9,916 nt of DNA from Acidobacteriota bacterium (lineage in GTDB: Bacteria > Acidobacteriota > Blastocatellia > Pyrinomonadales > Pyrinomonadaceae): the NCBI GenBank assembly GCA_023391155.1, contig JAEWBM010000088.1:1-9916 (forward strand). Reading direction: 5' to 3'. The notes below the pieces were generated by a model. The model was given only the letters and a program-made list of their open reading frames with translations, was not told the DNA's origin and did no database searches. Shown here in pieces: positions 1-7,996 of this stretch; the first letter of the stretch is position 1, and every line of letters begins with the position of its first letter. Made by a program: the position numbers and the translations under genes.

Positions 1-2
1 CC

Positions 3-881
3 GGTTCGATCCTCGCTCGCCGTTCCATATATAGTGAGGACATCGACCTCGCGAATATCGTCGGCGGCCGCAACGATGCTTCACTTGGGGGCGGCGGAGG
101 CGGCCTCATGGCCACACGTTTTGACCTTTCGATCGAAGGGCGTGATGCCCTGATAATCCGGAACAACATCGCCGACCTCACGGCATCGGCATCGCTCCGG
201 CTTACGGGAACGACGGATAATCCCCAGATCTCGGGCCGGATCACCGCAAACCGCGGCACCGTCTTTTTCCGGAACGACCGCTATGAGGTGCAGCGCGGAG
301 TGCTAGAGTTTCCGCCAAACACCTCCATCGAACCGATCGTCTACCTTCAGGCAGAGACCGAGATACAGGGCTATCAGATATTTGTGAATCTTTCCGGGCC
401 ATTGACGGACACCGAAGATCTTAACGCGACCGTACGTTCGAGCCCTGCACTGCCGCAACAGGATGTGGTCTCGCTCATCACTACCGGAAGCCTCGCAAAT
501 ACCGAATCGGGCATCCCCACGCTCGCTTCGACGGGCATCAATACGGCGGCCGAGGTCCTGACCGATGCGATCATCAACAACCCGGCCCGGCGTGCCACCG
601 AACGTCTTTTCGGACTCAATGTTTTTGAGATCGACCCGATCATTTCCGGCGAGCGGTCAAACCCGACCGCCCGTCTCACCGTCGGCCGGCAGATAAACAA
701 TAACCTGCGCATCACCTATGCGACCGATCTTTCACAGGATCAGAATCAGGTGCTGGCCGTCGAATACAGAATTTCAAACAGACTGGCGTTTGTTGCGCAA
801 TATGAGCAGCGCTCACTGACGAATGTTACGCGAAACCGCGATAACTTTAGTTTTGAGATCCGGTTGAGGAGACGATTTTGA
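3..881 (+). CDS. tamB: TamB-like translocation/assembly module protein, C-terminal part (5' end outside window)
   Basis: The reading frame is open from the first complete codon (position 3) to TGA at 879-881, giving 292 visible residues, so the true start lies upstream. The fragment looks like the C-terminal TamB (DUF490) domain: amphipathic beta-strand-rich sequence, a segment 'YSEDIDLANIVGG', a six-glycine linker (87-104), then repeats such as 'NPQISGRITANRGTVFFRNDR' shortened here to its 'ISGRITANRGTVFF' core, and a terminal 'EIRLRRRF' ending in Phe. TamB proteins span the periplasm from the inner membrane and work with an Omp85 barrel in outer-membrane biogenesis or lipid transport. The next gene is exactly such a barrel and overlaps this one by 4 bases, which supports the call. 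The missing N-terminus should hold a signal anchor and a long beta-helical groove. The ATG at 108 is internal to the domain and is not taken as the start. Confidence 0.85.
   Translation, partial: GSILARRSIYSEDIDLANIVGGRNDASLGGGGGGLMATRFDLSIEGRDALIIRNNIADLTASASLRLTGTTDNPQISGRITANRGTVFFRNDRYEVQRGVLEFPPNTSIEPIVYLQAETEIQGYQIFVNLSGPLTDTEDLNATVRSSPALPQQDVVSLITTGSLANTESGIPTLASTGINTAAEVLTDAIINNPARRATERLFGLNVFEIDPIISGERSNPTARLTVGRQINNNLRITYATDLSQDQNQVLAVEYRISNRLAFVAQYEQRSLTNVTRNRDNFSFEIRLRRRF
866..881 (+). promoter_or_regulatory. Shine-Dalgarno and overlapping TTG/TGA start-stop of the Omp85 gene
   Basis: GAGGAG at 866-871 is followed by a 6-base spacer and a TTG codon at 878-880. This TTG overlaps the TGA stop of the TamB-like gene (879-881) as TTGA. 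The strong ribosome site at ideal spacing fixes the TTG as the start. It also suggests translational coupling between the two outer-membrane genes. Confidence 0.75.
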
Positions 882-3800
882 GGGGGAATAGATTCCTTGG
901 CCAACAACCCGGGATACTGTTGACCGGCCGCACGGTTTTCGGCCCCGGCCGGCTTGCGCTGCTCGCCCCGCTTTTGCTCGTTTTGGCGTCTGTGGCTTTT
1001 TCCCAGGCATCTCGATGGGAGGGACGTCCGATCGGCGAGATCACGGTCGCTTATGAGGGGGCCGACCCTGACATTTCATCCGCCGAACAGTTTCGCCTGA
1101 TCGCCCGCGACGCGTTGGGTGATACATATTCCGCAGTACGTATCCGCGACGCGATCGCTGATATCTACAATACCGGCCGGGCGGCGACCGTCACGGTCGA
1201 GGCACTTGACGGGACCGGTAATTCGGTCGATCTCAGGTTCCTGATTCGTCGTCAAACTATCGCCCGGCGTGTTGCGATCGAGATAGCCGAGGGCGAGGAC
1301 GTCGATGTAAGTGAAGAAGACCTTTTGCTACGCGTTAACCTGCTTGACCCCGGAACCGTCGTCAATGAGCGCGTTCTTCAGACCAATGCTGACCTGATCC
1401 TGGAATATCTCAGGGAACGCGGCTTCTATCGCGCAGAGGCCCGTTACGAACAGCGGCCGATGGCCACAGGCAACGATGTTGCTGTCATCTTTCGCGTTAC
1501 GACAGGCACTCAGGCGACGGTTGAGTCATTCAACATCGACATCCAGGGCTTCGATAACGCTGCTCTGCTTAGCGAGGTACGCCTTCAGCCGGATACGCCC
1601 TTTTCCGGCGAAGAGCTGCAGCGGGATCTCGACCGCATTCGCGAGACCATGCGTGAATCGGATTTTCTCGCCCCGACGCTCAGCGATCCCCGGATCGTTT
1701 ACGACAGCAGCACCAACACGATCGCCATTTCGCTTACGGGCTCCGCCGGCCCGACCATCGAGGTCGTAGTTGACGCCGAAGAGTCGCCGGTCGGAAGCTC
1801 GACCCAGAACCGGCTTTTGCCCATCAAGCGTGACGGCACGCTTGATTACGCGGCGATCATCGAGGGCGAACGTCGGCTCGAGAACCACTATCAGGAACGC
1901 GGTTATTTCTTTGTCGATGTCGTCGCCGTTTGTTCTGTTGAGCCGCCCGTAACCGAGCGTGATTCCACATTGCTCCCGAACGGCACCGAATATCTTTGCT
2001 CCGTCCTCACAAGCTCAGACCTGGCCGGGCGAGACGTCGAGGTCCGGTACGTCGTCGATCTCGACCGCCGCCTCCGCCTCGAGGAGATGCGCCTCGAGGG
2101 CACCGATCAATTCACCATCGACGAGATCAAGCCGGTCCTTGACACCCAGGAGGCGAACATCCTCGGGATCATCCCGATCTTCGGTTACGGCCGCGGATAT
2201 ACAAGCCAGCGGATCCTCGAAAATGACGCTGCCACGATCCGCTCGCTGCTTCGCGAACTCGGTTATCGCGACGCCGAGGTCCGCGTCAACCAAGGTGTGT
2301 CGCTCACCGGCGATGAGCTGATCATCACGTTTGTTGTCGATCAGGGCGAACCCACGGTCGTCTCCGACGTTCGCATCGACGGCAACACGGCGTTCACGGA
2401 TGCCGAACTGGAGGGCGTCCTGCCGGAGATCGCCGGCCGCAATTTTTCGCGTGCCCGCGTACGCAACGGCCAGCGCGAGATCTCGGAGTATTACGCGGAG
2501 CGGGGCTACTTTGACGCGAATATCAGTTTTTCCATCGAGGAGGAGCCGCTCGACCCGGCGACCGGGAACCCGCGGTTCGAGGTCGTTTATAACATTGAGA
2601 ATGAGGGCGTGCCCGTTTATATAAACCGCATCCTAATAACCGGCAATGTACGGACCAAGACCCAAGCGATCGAAAAGGCCCTGACGATCGAAAGCGACAC
2701 GCTGCTGCGGGCGACCGACATCTATACGAGCGAGCAAAATCTGTACGCCAGCGACGCCTTTGAACGCATAAATATAACCACCCAGCCTGTGGGTGACCGC
2801 GCCGGCGGCGGACGCCTGACCGACGTCATCGTCGAGGTCGTCGAACAGGCGCCGCGGTTGCTTCAGTACGGCGGCGGTTATTCGACCGATCTCGGCCCGA
2901 ACGCCTTTGTCGACATTCGCCATTTCAACCTGCTCGGCAACCTGTGGCAAGGCGGCGCCCGCGTGCGGATGAGCCGCCGCCAGCAGCTCGTCCAGCTCGA
3001 TTTCGTCAACCCTCGGTTTATCAACGACAAAGGCGACAACCGGTATGCCCCGCTTACGGTGTCGGCTCAGTATCAGCGGGATTCCACGGTCACCCGCTTT
3101 TTCCGCTCGGCATTTGACCAGGGCACGTTCGGCATAGTTCAGCGGATCGATGAAGAGGGTAATCCGATCGATGAATTCGGCGCACCGGCGGGCGACCCGA
3201 CGCTTAACCGCTTGACGCTCACCGCCGAATCGAACCGCACCCTCAGCCGACGCGACCGCAGCATCGTCTTTTTCCGCTACCGGTTCGAGGATGTCCGGCT
3301 AACGAATATCCGCAGCCTGCTGATCCGCGACCTGCTCGAGCCCGATTCGCGAATCCGCATCTCCGGTTTCGGTACAACGTTTGTCCGCGACACCCGCCGA
3401 CGCTGCGGCATCGAATACACGATCCTTGAGATCATCGCCCGAGGCGAACCCGGCGAGCCCTGCCGCTATAACGTCAGCGATCCTACGCACGGCGATTATT
3501 TCACCGCGGAATATAACGTTTCGCTGCCGGTGCTGGGAGCGAACATTGGCTTCCACAAATTCCAGGCGTCTTACAATGCCTATTACACGCTCAAGGGCTT
3601 CCGCAACACGACCCTCGCCGCCCGCGGCATCCTCGGCCTGGCAAGCGTTTTCTCAAAGCGTGAGAGATTCGCCTCGGAGCAATTCCCCGATCTCGAGGGC
3701 ATTCTCCCGATAAGCGAAAGATTTTTTGCCGGCGGTTCCAACACACTTCGAGGTTTTGATTTCGAATCGGCAGGGCCCCGCGTCGTCATCGTTCCGCAGG

Positions 3801-4210
3801 GCGAATTCCGCAATAGGGATGGCGAGCCGGTCTTTCTCGATCCTTTCACTGTCCCGTTCGGAGGAAATGCTCTGGCAGTTGTAAATCTTGAGGCCCGTGT
3901 GCCGGTCAATGATTGGCTCCGTGTCGTCCCGTTCTATGACGGCGGCAATGTCTTCCGCCGCGTCGGTGACATTTTCAACCCGCCCGATGTGCCCGAAGAT
4001 GATGTCTTCCGCCGAAACCTCAGGGCGCTTTGGACGCACACGGTCGGGCTCGGGTTCCGGTTTAAAACGCCGATCGGGGGCGAATTCGGCATCGACTACG
4101 GATACCTCCTCAATCCCCCGACGTTTATAATTCCGCAGGGCAACAATCCCCCTGCCTTTTACCGTCTCCCCCAAGGGCAGCTTCACTTCCGATTTTCGCA
4201 AGCCTTCTAA
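878..4210 (+). CDS. Omp85 superfamily outer-membrane assembly protein (BamA/TamA type) with seven POTRA-like repeats
   Basis: The protein has 1110 residues. A signal peptide (hydrophobic core about 26-42, cleavage near 'AFSQA') is followed by seven POTRA-like repeats starting near residues 52, 129, 214, 292, 399, 495 and 580. Each has the beta-alpha-alpha-beta-beta pattern, with 'YLRERGFYRAEARY', 'YAERGYFDANI' and 'IDGN'-type signatures. The C-terminal barrel runs from about 662 ('QYGGGYSTDLG') to the end. It contains the conserved loop-6 motif LRGF at 957-960, preceded by 'FFAGGSN', and ends in Phe ('HFRFSQAF') like an outer-membrane beta-signal. BamA inserts outer-membrane proteins and usually has five POTRAs; proteobacterial TamA has three and pairs with TamB. 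The upstream TamB-like gene favours a TamA-like role, while the size and repeat number are closer to BamA, so no symbol is given. The only cysteines are C352, C374, C843 and C862. Start chosen: TTG at 878, with a strong ribosome site. Confidence 0.94.
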   Translation: MRGNRFLGQQPGILLTGRTVFGPGRLALLAPLLLVLASVAFSQASRWEGRPIGEITVAYEGADPDISSAEQFRLIARDALGDTYSAVRIRDAIADIYNTGRAATVTVEALDGTGNSVDLRFLIRRQTIARRVAIEIAEGEDVDVSEEDLLLRVNLLDPGTVVNERVLQTNADLILEYLRERGFYRAEARYEQRPMATGNDVAVIFRVTTGTQATVESFNIDIQGFDNAALLSEVRLQPDTPFSGEELQRDLDRIRETMRESDFLAPTLSDPRIVYDSSTNTIAISLTGSAGPTIEVVVDAEESPVGSSTQNRLLPIKRDGTLDYAAIIEGERRLENHYQERGYFFVDVVAVCSVEPPVTERDSTLLPNGTEYLCSVLTSSDLAGRDVEVRYVVDLDRRLRLEEMRLEGTDQFTIDEIKPVLDTQEANILGIIPIFGYGRGYTSQRILENDAATIRSLLRELGYRDAEVRVNQGVSLTGDELIITFVVDQGEPTVVSDVRIDGNTAFTDAELEGVLPEIAGRNFSRARVRNGQREISEYYAERGYFDANISFSIEEEPLDPATGNPRFEVVYNIENEGVPVYINRILITGNVRTKTQAIEKALTIESDTLLRATDIYTSEQNLYASDAFERINITTQPVGDRAGGGRLTDVIVEVVEQAPRLLQYGGGYSTDLGPNAFVDIRHFNLLGNLWQGGARVRMSRRQQLVQLDFVNPRFINDKGDNRYAPLTVSAQYQRDSTVTRFFRSAFDQGTFGIVQRIDEEGNPIDEFGAPAGDPTLNRLTLTAESNRTLSRRDRSIVFFRYRFEDVRLTNIRSLLIRDLLEPDSRIRISGFGTTFVRDTRRRCGIEYTILEIIARGEPGEPCRYNVSDPTHGDYFTAEYNVSLPVLGANIGFHKFQASYNAYYTLKGFRNTTLAARGILGLASVFSKRERFASEQFPDLEGILPISERFFAGGSNTLRGFDFESAGPRVVIVPQGEFRNRDGEPVFLDPFTVPFGGNALAVVNLEARVPVNDWLRVVPFYDGGNVFRRVGDIFNPPDVPEDDVFRRNLRALWTHTVGLGFRFKTPIGGEFGIDYGYLLNPPTFIIPQGNNPPAFYRLPQGQLHFRFSQAF

Positions 4211-4217
4211 GCCCGCG

Positions 4218-6782
4218 TTAGTTTATCGCCGCCGATCTCAAGATCATCGTCTCGTCCGCTTCGACGATCAGCCCCTCCGTCTCCTCATACATGATGACCT
4301 CCTGCTCCTCTGCCGGTGAGGCAGCGAGCTCCTCTTGAAGCTCGCCGCCGCCGTGGGGAGAGGTTGGGGGATCGTCGTCGGTCGGGTCATCTGTGTTATG
4401 AACTCGCTGCCGGTTTATCGCCTTTGTCAGGTACATCGCCCTGTCGGCCGCGACGATCAGCTCGTCGAGCGTTTCACCCTGGCTAGGATAGCTCGCGGAG
4501 CCGACACTGACGCCGACCTTCGCCCGCTCGCCTTCCGCTGCCTCGAATGAATATTCGCCCACGGCATCCTCGATCCGGCGCTGCAGCCTCTTCACATCGG
4601 CCGGATCGGTTTCGGGAACTATAGCGACGAATTCGTCTCCGCCGTAACGGGCCAGGAAATCATATTCGCGCATCTGGTCCTTGATCACCCCTGCCACGCC
4701 CTTAAGTACCGTATCGCCGACCTTGTGCCCAAAGTTGTCGTTCACCGACTTAAAGCCGTCAAGGTCGAGCACGAGCACTTGAAAATTCGTCTCCTGCCGC
4801 CGTGCACGAGCGACCGCCTTCTCAAATTCGGCCTGCAAGCTTCGCGAATTCGGCAGCGCCGTCAGCGGGTCGGTCAAGGCATAGACCTGGGCCTCCGCGT
4901 GCCGCACCGCCTTGTCGATAGCGTCCGACGCGATCCGCGAAACCGTATCCAGCAGCCGGATGTGCTCGTCCTGATAGTTCGAAAGCGAGCTGGAATAGAG
5001 CGAAACGGCGCCGATCAGCTTGTCGTCCGTCGTTAGCGGAAGGCAGAGCATCGTCGTGTAATTCCGTCCGATGTCATCCTCCTCAAATGCTAGGTCCAGA
5101 AGCGGATCGACATTGCTGACCGGCTGTTTCTTTTTCAATGCATATCCCGTTGCACCCTCCCCGATCTTTACCCGCCGGCCTTTCAAGAATTCAGCGTTCG
5201 GCCCGGCCGCAAATGCCGCCGTCGCCGTTTCGCCGTTCGGTTCCATCAGATAGACGACGCAAGTTTCATACGGGACAAACTCCGAGACCTTATGAGCGAA
5301 CATCGAGATGGTGTCGTCCAACCCCAGCGACGAACTGAATTCACGTGCCAGCGAATACAGCGTAAATACCTCATGATTCGCCCGCTGGATCTGCTCCACA
5401 TAATCGGGCACGTCGGCCTCCTGGCGGCTCTCCACGCCCTTTTCCGGTTCGGAGAAGTAGGCCAATCCCTCTTCCTCGATCCGCTCTTCAAAATATTTCA
5501 AATTACGCAGCAGGACGTCCACGAGCGACGGATCGAACTGGGTCCCGGCACGCGACCGCAGAAATTCACAGGCCTCGTCCCTCGACACCGCCATCCGGTA
5601 AGGCCGCTCACCCCTAAGCGTGTCAAAGGCGTCCGCGACAGCGATTATCCGTGCCGTGACCGGGATCTCCGACCCCTGCAGACCCTCGGGGTATCCACGC
5701 CCGTCCCATCGCTCGTGATGGTATCTGACCGTAGGGACGACCGGATAAGGAAATCCCGCTTTTTCCAATATCGAAGCTCCCACCGAGGAATGGATCTTCA
5801 TCTTTTCCATCTCGGCCGGCGTCAGTTTTGAGGGCTTATTCAGAATGTGGTCCGGTACGGCAAGCTTCCCGATGTCGTGCAGCAGGGCCCCGGTCCTCAA
5901 TGCGTTGATCTCGTCCTCGGTCAATCCGAGTATCGTACCCATGCCGACCGCATAGATCTGCGTCCGCCGAACATGGCCGATGCCCACCTGGTCTCGCGCA
6001 TCGATCGCCGTCGCCAGAGCCTCGACCGTTGCAAGGTGCATCCGGCTAGCGTCCGCGATCTGCCGCGTTTTTTGCTCGAGGCTGAGAATATGAACCTTGT
6101 GCGCCAAGTTTGCGGCGATCGTGAGCGGCAGTATCACCAGCCCGATCTCCACGCCAAAGTGGTTAAAGAGCAGATACAGCACCATGGCCATAAAGGCCGT
6201 TACCAGCTTTGACGCGGCCCGCCGCGGTATCTCAGACCATCGCCGCACCGGCGAGATTACACTTCGTGCCGCCAGATAAGCCGCCGCCATTCCAAGGAGC
6301 GCGAACGTGACGTTGTTGGGCACCAAAACGCCCGGCAGTGCCGTGATCGATGCATTGACCGTGATATATGTGACGAGCCACTGATAGGTACCGCCTGCGA
6401 TAAAGAGTGCGGCAGCATCCAGCGCCAGCGGCGTCGCAAATTTTGCCGAGCGCCGTTCGCGGGCCGGAAGCTGTACGGCAAACGCCGCAGCTCCGAGCAA
6501 TACACCTGCGCCGACGCCGAGCCACATCGTGCCCCAAAAGGCCATTACCAGCTTTGGGTCGACTTCGATGTTCGTAAACGGCAGCCGCGACTTATATTTT
6601 CCGACGATCAACGCAACAAACAGCGAGAGCCCGAAAACCATCAGCCGGCTGCTCGGGTACCGCACGACCTCGAATATTGAGTAGGCGCCAATTACCGCAG
6701 CCGTCACCCAAAATGTCCATCGCTGGGCATTTGATCTGATGTGTTGGTCGGTTGCGGTCATCATCTCTTCTTGTGTAGCCAA
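4218..6782 (-). CDS. Membrane-anchored HD-GYP / GAF / GGDEF cyclic-di-GMP signalling protein
   Basis: The protein has 854 residues, numbered from TTG at 6780-6782. An N-terminal region with about six hydrophobic segments (around 23-41, 46-61, 78-105, 118-142, 148-175, 193-228) anchors it in the inner membrane. An HD-GYP phosphodiesterase domain follows (about 250-430), with H270, HDIGK at 302-306, H331 and HHERWDGRGYP at 355-365. A GAF sensor domain spans about 472-625 and a GGDEF diguanylate cyclase domain about 635-793. The GGDEF signature is 714-718, and an RxxD inhibitory site (R705, D708) lies exactly five residues before it. Both catalytic signatures look intact, so the protein could both make and hydrolyse c-di-GMP; which activity dominates cannot be read from sequence. 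The last 60 residues are an acidic, low-complexity tail. The start is uncertain: TTG 6782 has no visible ribosome site, and ATG codons at 6764 and 6761 sit just behind a GAAGAG stretch. It converges on the Omp85 gene with a 7-bp gap. Confidence 0.93.
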   Translation of the reverse strand: MATQEEMMTATDQHIRSNAQRWTFWVTAAVIGAYSIFEVVRYPSSRLMVFGLSLFVALIVGKYKSRLPFTNIEVDPKLVMAFWGTMWLGVGAGVLLGAAAFAVQLPARERRSAKFATPLALDAAALFIAGGTYQWLVTYITVNASITALPGVLVPNNVTFALLGMAAAYLAARSVISPVRRWSEIPRRAASKLVTAFMAMVLYLLFNHFGVEIGLVILPLTIAANLAHKVHILSLEQKTRQIADASRMHLATVEALATAIDARDQVGIGHVRRTQIYAVGMGTILGLTEDEINALRTGALLHDIGKLAVPDHILNKPSKLTPAEMEKMKIHSSVGASILEKAGFPYPVVPTVRYHHERWDGRGYPEGLQGSEIPVTARIIAVADAFDTLRGERPYRMAVSRDEACEFLRSRAGTQFDPSLVDVLLRNLKYFEERIEEEGLAYFSEPEKGVESRQEADVPDYVEQIQRANHEVFTLYSLAREFSSSLGLDDTISMFAHKVSEFVPYETCVVYLMEPNGETATAAFAAGPNAEFLKGRRVKIGEGATGYALKKKQPVSNVDPLLDLAFEEDDIGRNYTTMLCLPLTTDDKLIGAVSLYSSSLSNYQDEHIRLLDTVSRIASDAIDKAVRHAEAQVYALTDPLTALPNSRSLQAEFEKAVARARRQETNFQVLVLDLDGFKSVNDNFGHKVGDTVLKGVAGVIKDQMREYDFLARYGGDEFVAIVPETDPADVKRLQRRIEDAVGEYSFEAAEGERAKVGVSVGSASYPSQGETLDELIVAADRAMYLTKAINRQRVHNTDDPTDDDPPTSPHGGGELQEELAASPAEEQEVIMYEETEGLIVEADETMILRSAAIN

Positions 6783-6993
6783 CTTGCGGGCTCTGTCTGA
6801 TATCTAACTAATTGGTTCACCGTTTATACCGGCTTTCCCGGCTGGCGTCGTTGATGAGAGGGACGCCCGAGCAGCTTCTTAATCAAGAGCCGTGCCAATC
6901 GCCTTTAATTGGTGTGATCGCGGTAGATACTGGCCAGTCGAGCGAAACGGGCCGGTTTAGCTCTGATGATATAATTCAAGTTGACAGTTCAAT
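6783..6993. other. Divergent intergenic region between the c-di-GMP gene and the VWA gene
   Basis: This 211-bp gap separates two genes reading away from each other. The plus-strand promoter is listed separately. For the minus-strand gene the best -10-like hexamer is TATAAA (plus-strand TTTATA at 6823-6828), but no -35-like hexamer lies at 16-18 bp, so its promoter stays unassigned. An imperfect palindrome AACTAATTGGTT lies at 6806-6817, and TAATTGGT from it recurs at 6906-6913. CCAAT (6895-6899) and ATTGG (6908-6912) form a short inverted repeat. These could be operator half-sites, but they are short and AT-rich enough to arise by chance. A 61-codon frame (6812-6997) crosses the region but does not look coding. 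Confidence 0.5.
6967..6975 (+). promoter_or_regulatory. Extended -10 promoter for the VWA gene
   Basis: TGATATAAT at 6967-6975 is a perfect match to the extended -10 element of a housekeeping sigma-70-type promoter (TGnTATAAT). The -35 position (about 6947-6952) has no recognisable hexamer, as is common for extended -10 promoters. Transcription would start near 6982, giving a leader of about 12 nt to the ATG at 6994 or about 45 nt to the alternative TTG at 7027. A TTGACA at 6981-6986 lies downstream of this -10 and has no partner, so it is not part of this promoter. Confidence 0.6.
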
Positions 6994-7989
6994 ATGACCG
7001 TTGGTTTTCAGATTGAAAGGCTATTCTTGCGACGCTCGTCGATCGCCGCCCTGACTCTTATCTTTCTTGCTCTATTTGCCGCTTCCGGCCCGGCTCAGGA
7101 CGTGATCCGCGTCGATACCGAGCTTGCCGCTTTCGAGATCCCCGTCACCGACCGCGATGGGAAACCGGTCTCGGGCCTCACGGCGAAGGACTTTAAGATC
7201 TTTGAGAATGGACGGGAGCAGGAGGTGGCGTTCTTTCAGCCTGTAATTGACGGCAATGAACGCCGCCCTATGCTGGTGGTCTTTGCGCTCGATGTATCGG
7301 GCAGCCTGACACCCGCCGAACTGGAACGTTTGCGTTCGGCAATGTCACAGTTCATCGATCGCCTCGCTCATCCAAACGCCTATTTCGCCGTGACGACCTT
7401 TGCGATGAACGTTAAGAGGCGCCAGACGTTTACCAATCGCGCCGACAGCATCCGCCGGGCGATGGAAAATATCGAGCGCGACCGCGACGGGCTCTCGACC
7501 CATGCCTATGACGCTGTGGACGACGCCGTGCGGTTGATCGAGCGCCGCACGCCCAAGCAGGTCCGCGGCGAACGCCCGAAACGTGCCGTCGTGGTTATCA
7601 CAGACGGCTTTCCGGTGGGGGATGTCGTCGCTCCCTCGACCGTCATCGAACGCGCCAACGACGCCGGCGTCAGCGTATATTCCATTATCCTTCCGTCGTA
7701 TTCGCGCGCGGTGGGTGCCGACCGGCCGCTCCTAACCCCCTTCGAAGCCAGCGGCCTGGTAAGGCGCACGGGCGGCGTCAGCCTTTACGCCAGTGACGAA
7801 TCGCTCGACGCGATCTTCACGGCGATGGCAGAGCGCATTGCCGCCTCCTACGCCATCGCTTATTATCCCGATGAGCGTGCCGCGGCAGCTGAAGAGTTTC
7901 GAAATGTGAGGGTCGAGGCCGGCCGGGGCTTGACGGTGAAACAGAACCGGCCCGGTTTCAGGCTAGACAGGAACGGCCGTCCCCAATAG
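6994..7989 (+). CDS. Secreted VWA-domain protein, VWFA-related Acidobacterial domain family
   Basis: The protein has 331 residues. An N-terminal signal peptide (RRS followed by hydrophobic residues about 17-30, cleavage near 'GPAQD') directs it out of the cytoplasm. Residues 37-84 form a short beta-rich module with 'PVTDRDGKPVSGLTAKDFKIF', cut here to its 'VSGLTAKDFKIFENG' signature, typical of the acidobacterial VWFA-related family. The VWA domain (about 92-290) has a complete metal-ion-dependent adhesion site: DVSGS at 100-104, T169, and D204 in 'VITDG'. It ends with the family-typical 'ASYAIAYYP' and 'QNRPGFRL' motifs. The family is abundant in Acidobacteriota; its ligands and roles are unknown, though metal-dependent protein binding is expected. 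No ribosome site precedes ATG 6994. A TTG at 7027 has GAAAGG six bases upstream and would give a more typical short signal-peptide n-region, so it may be the true start. It converges on the zinc-ribbon gene with a 7-bp gap. Confidence 0.9.
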   Translation: MTVGFQIERLFLRRSSIAALTLIFLALFAASGPAQDVIRVDTELAAFEIPVTDRDGKPVSGLTAKDFKIFENGREQEVAFFQPVIDGNERRPMLVVFALDVSGSLTPAELERLRSAMSQFIDRLAHPNAYFAVTTFAMNVKRRQTFTNRADSIRRAMENIERDRDGLSTHAYDAVDDAVRLIERRTPKQVRGERPKRAVVVITDGFPVGDVVAPSTVIERANDAGVSVYSIILPSYSRAVGADRPLLTPFEASGLVRRTGGVSLYASDESLDAIFTAMAERIAASYAIAYYPDERAAAAEEFRNVRVEAGRGLTVKQNRPGFRLDRNGRPQ

Positions 7990-7996
7990 GTCGGGT

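Noticed and set aside
96..110. GGAGG seven bases before ATG 108 as a genuine gene start
   Set aside because: The frame is open upstream to the window edge and the preceding residues fit the TamB C-terminal domain. The GGAGG comes from a run of glycine codons, and a product starting here would lack an export signal.
5292..5831. 179-codon open frame antisense to the HD-GYP gene
   Set aside because: It lies opposite strongly conserved HD-GYP and GAF coding sequence, and its translation shows no domain. Long shadow frames are expected in GC-rich coding DNA.
6812..6997. 61-codon frame whose stop overlaps the VWA ATG as ATGA
   Set aside because: It starts at TTG without a ribosome site, has no recognisable domain, and contains the extended -10 promoter. 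The overlap is suggestive of coupling but probably accidental; conservation in relatives would reopen it.
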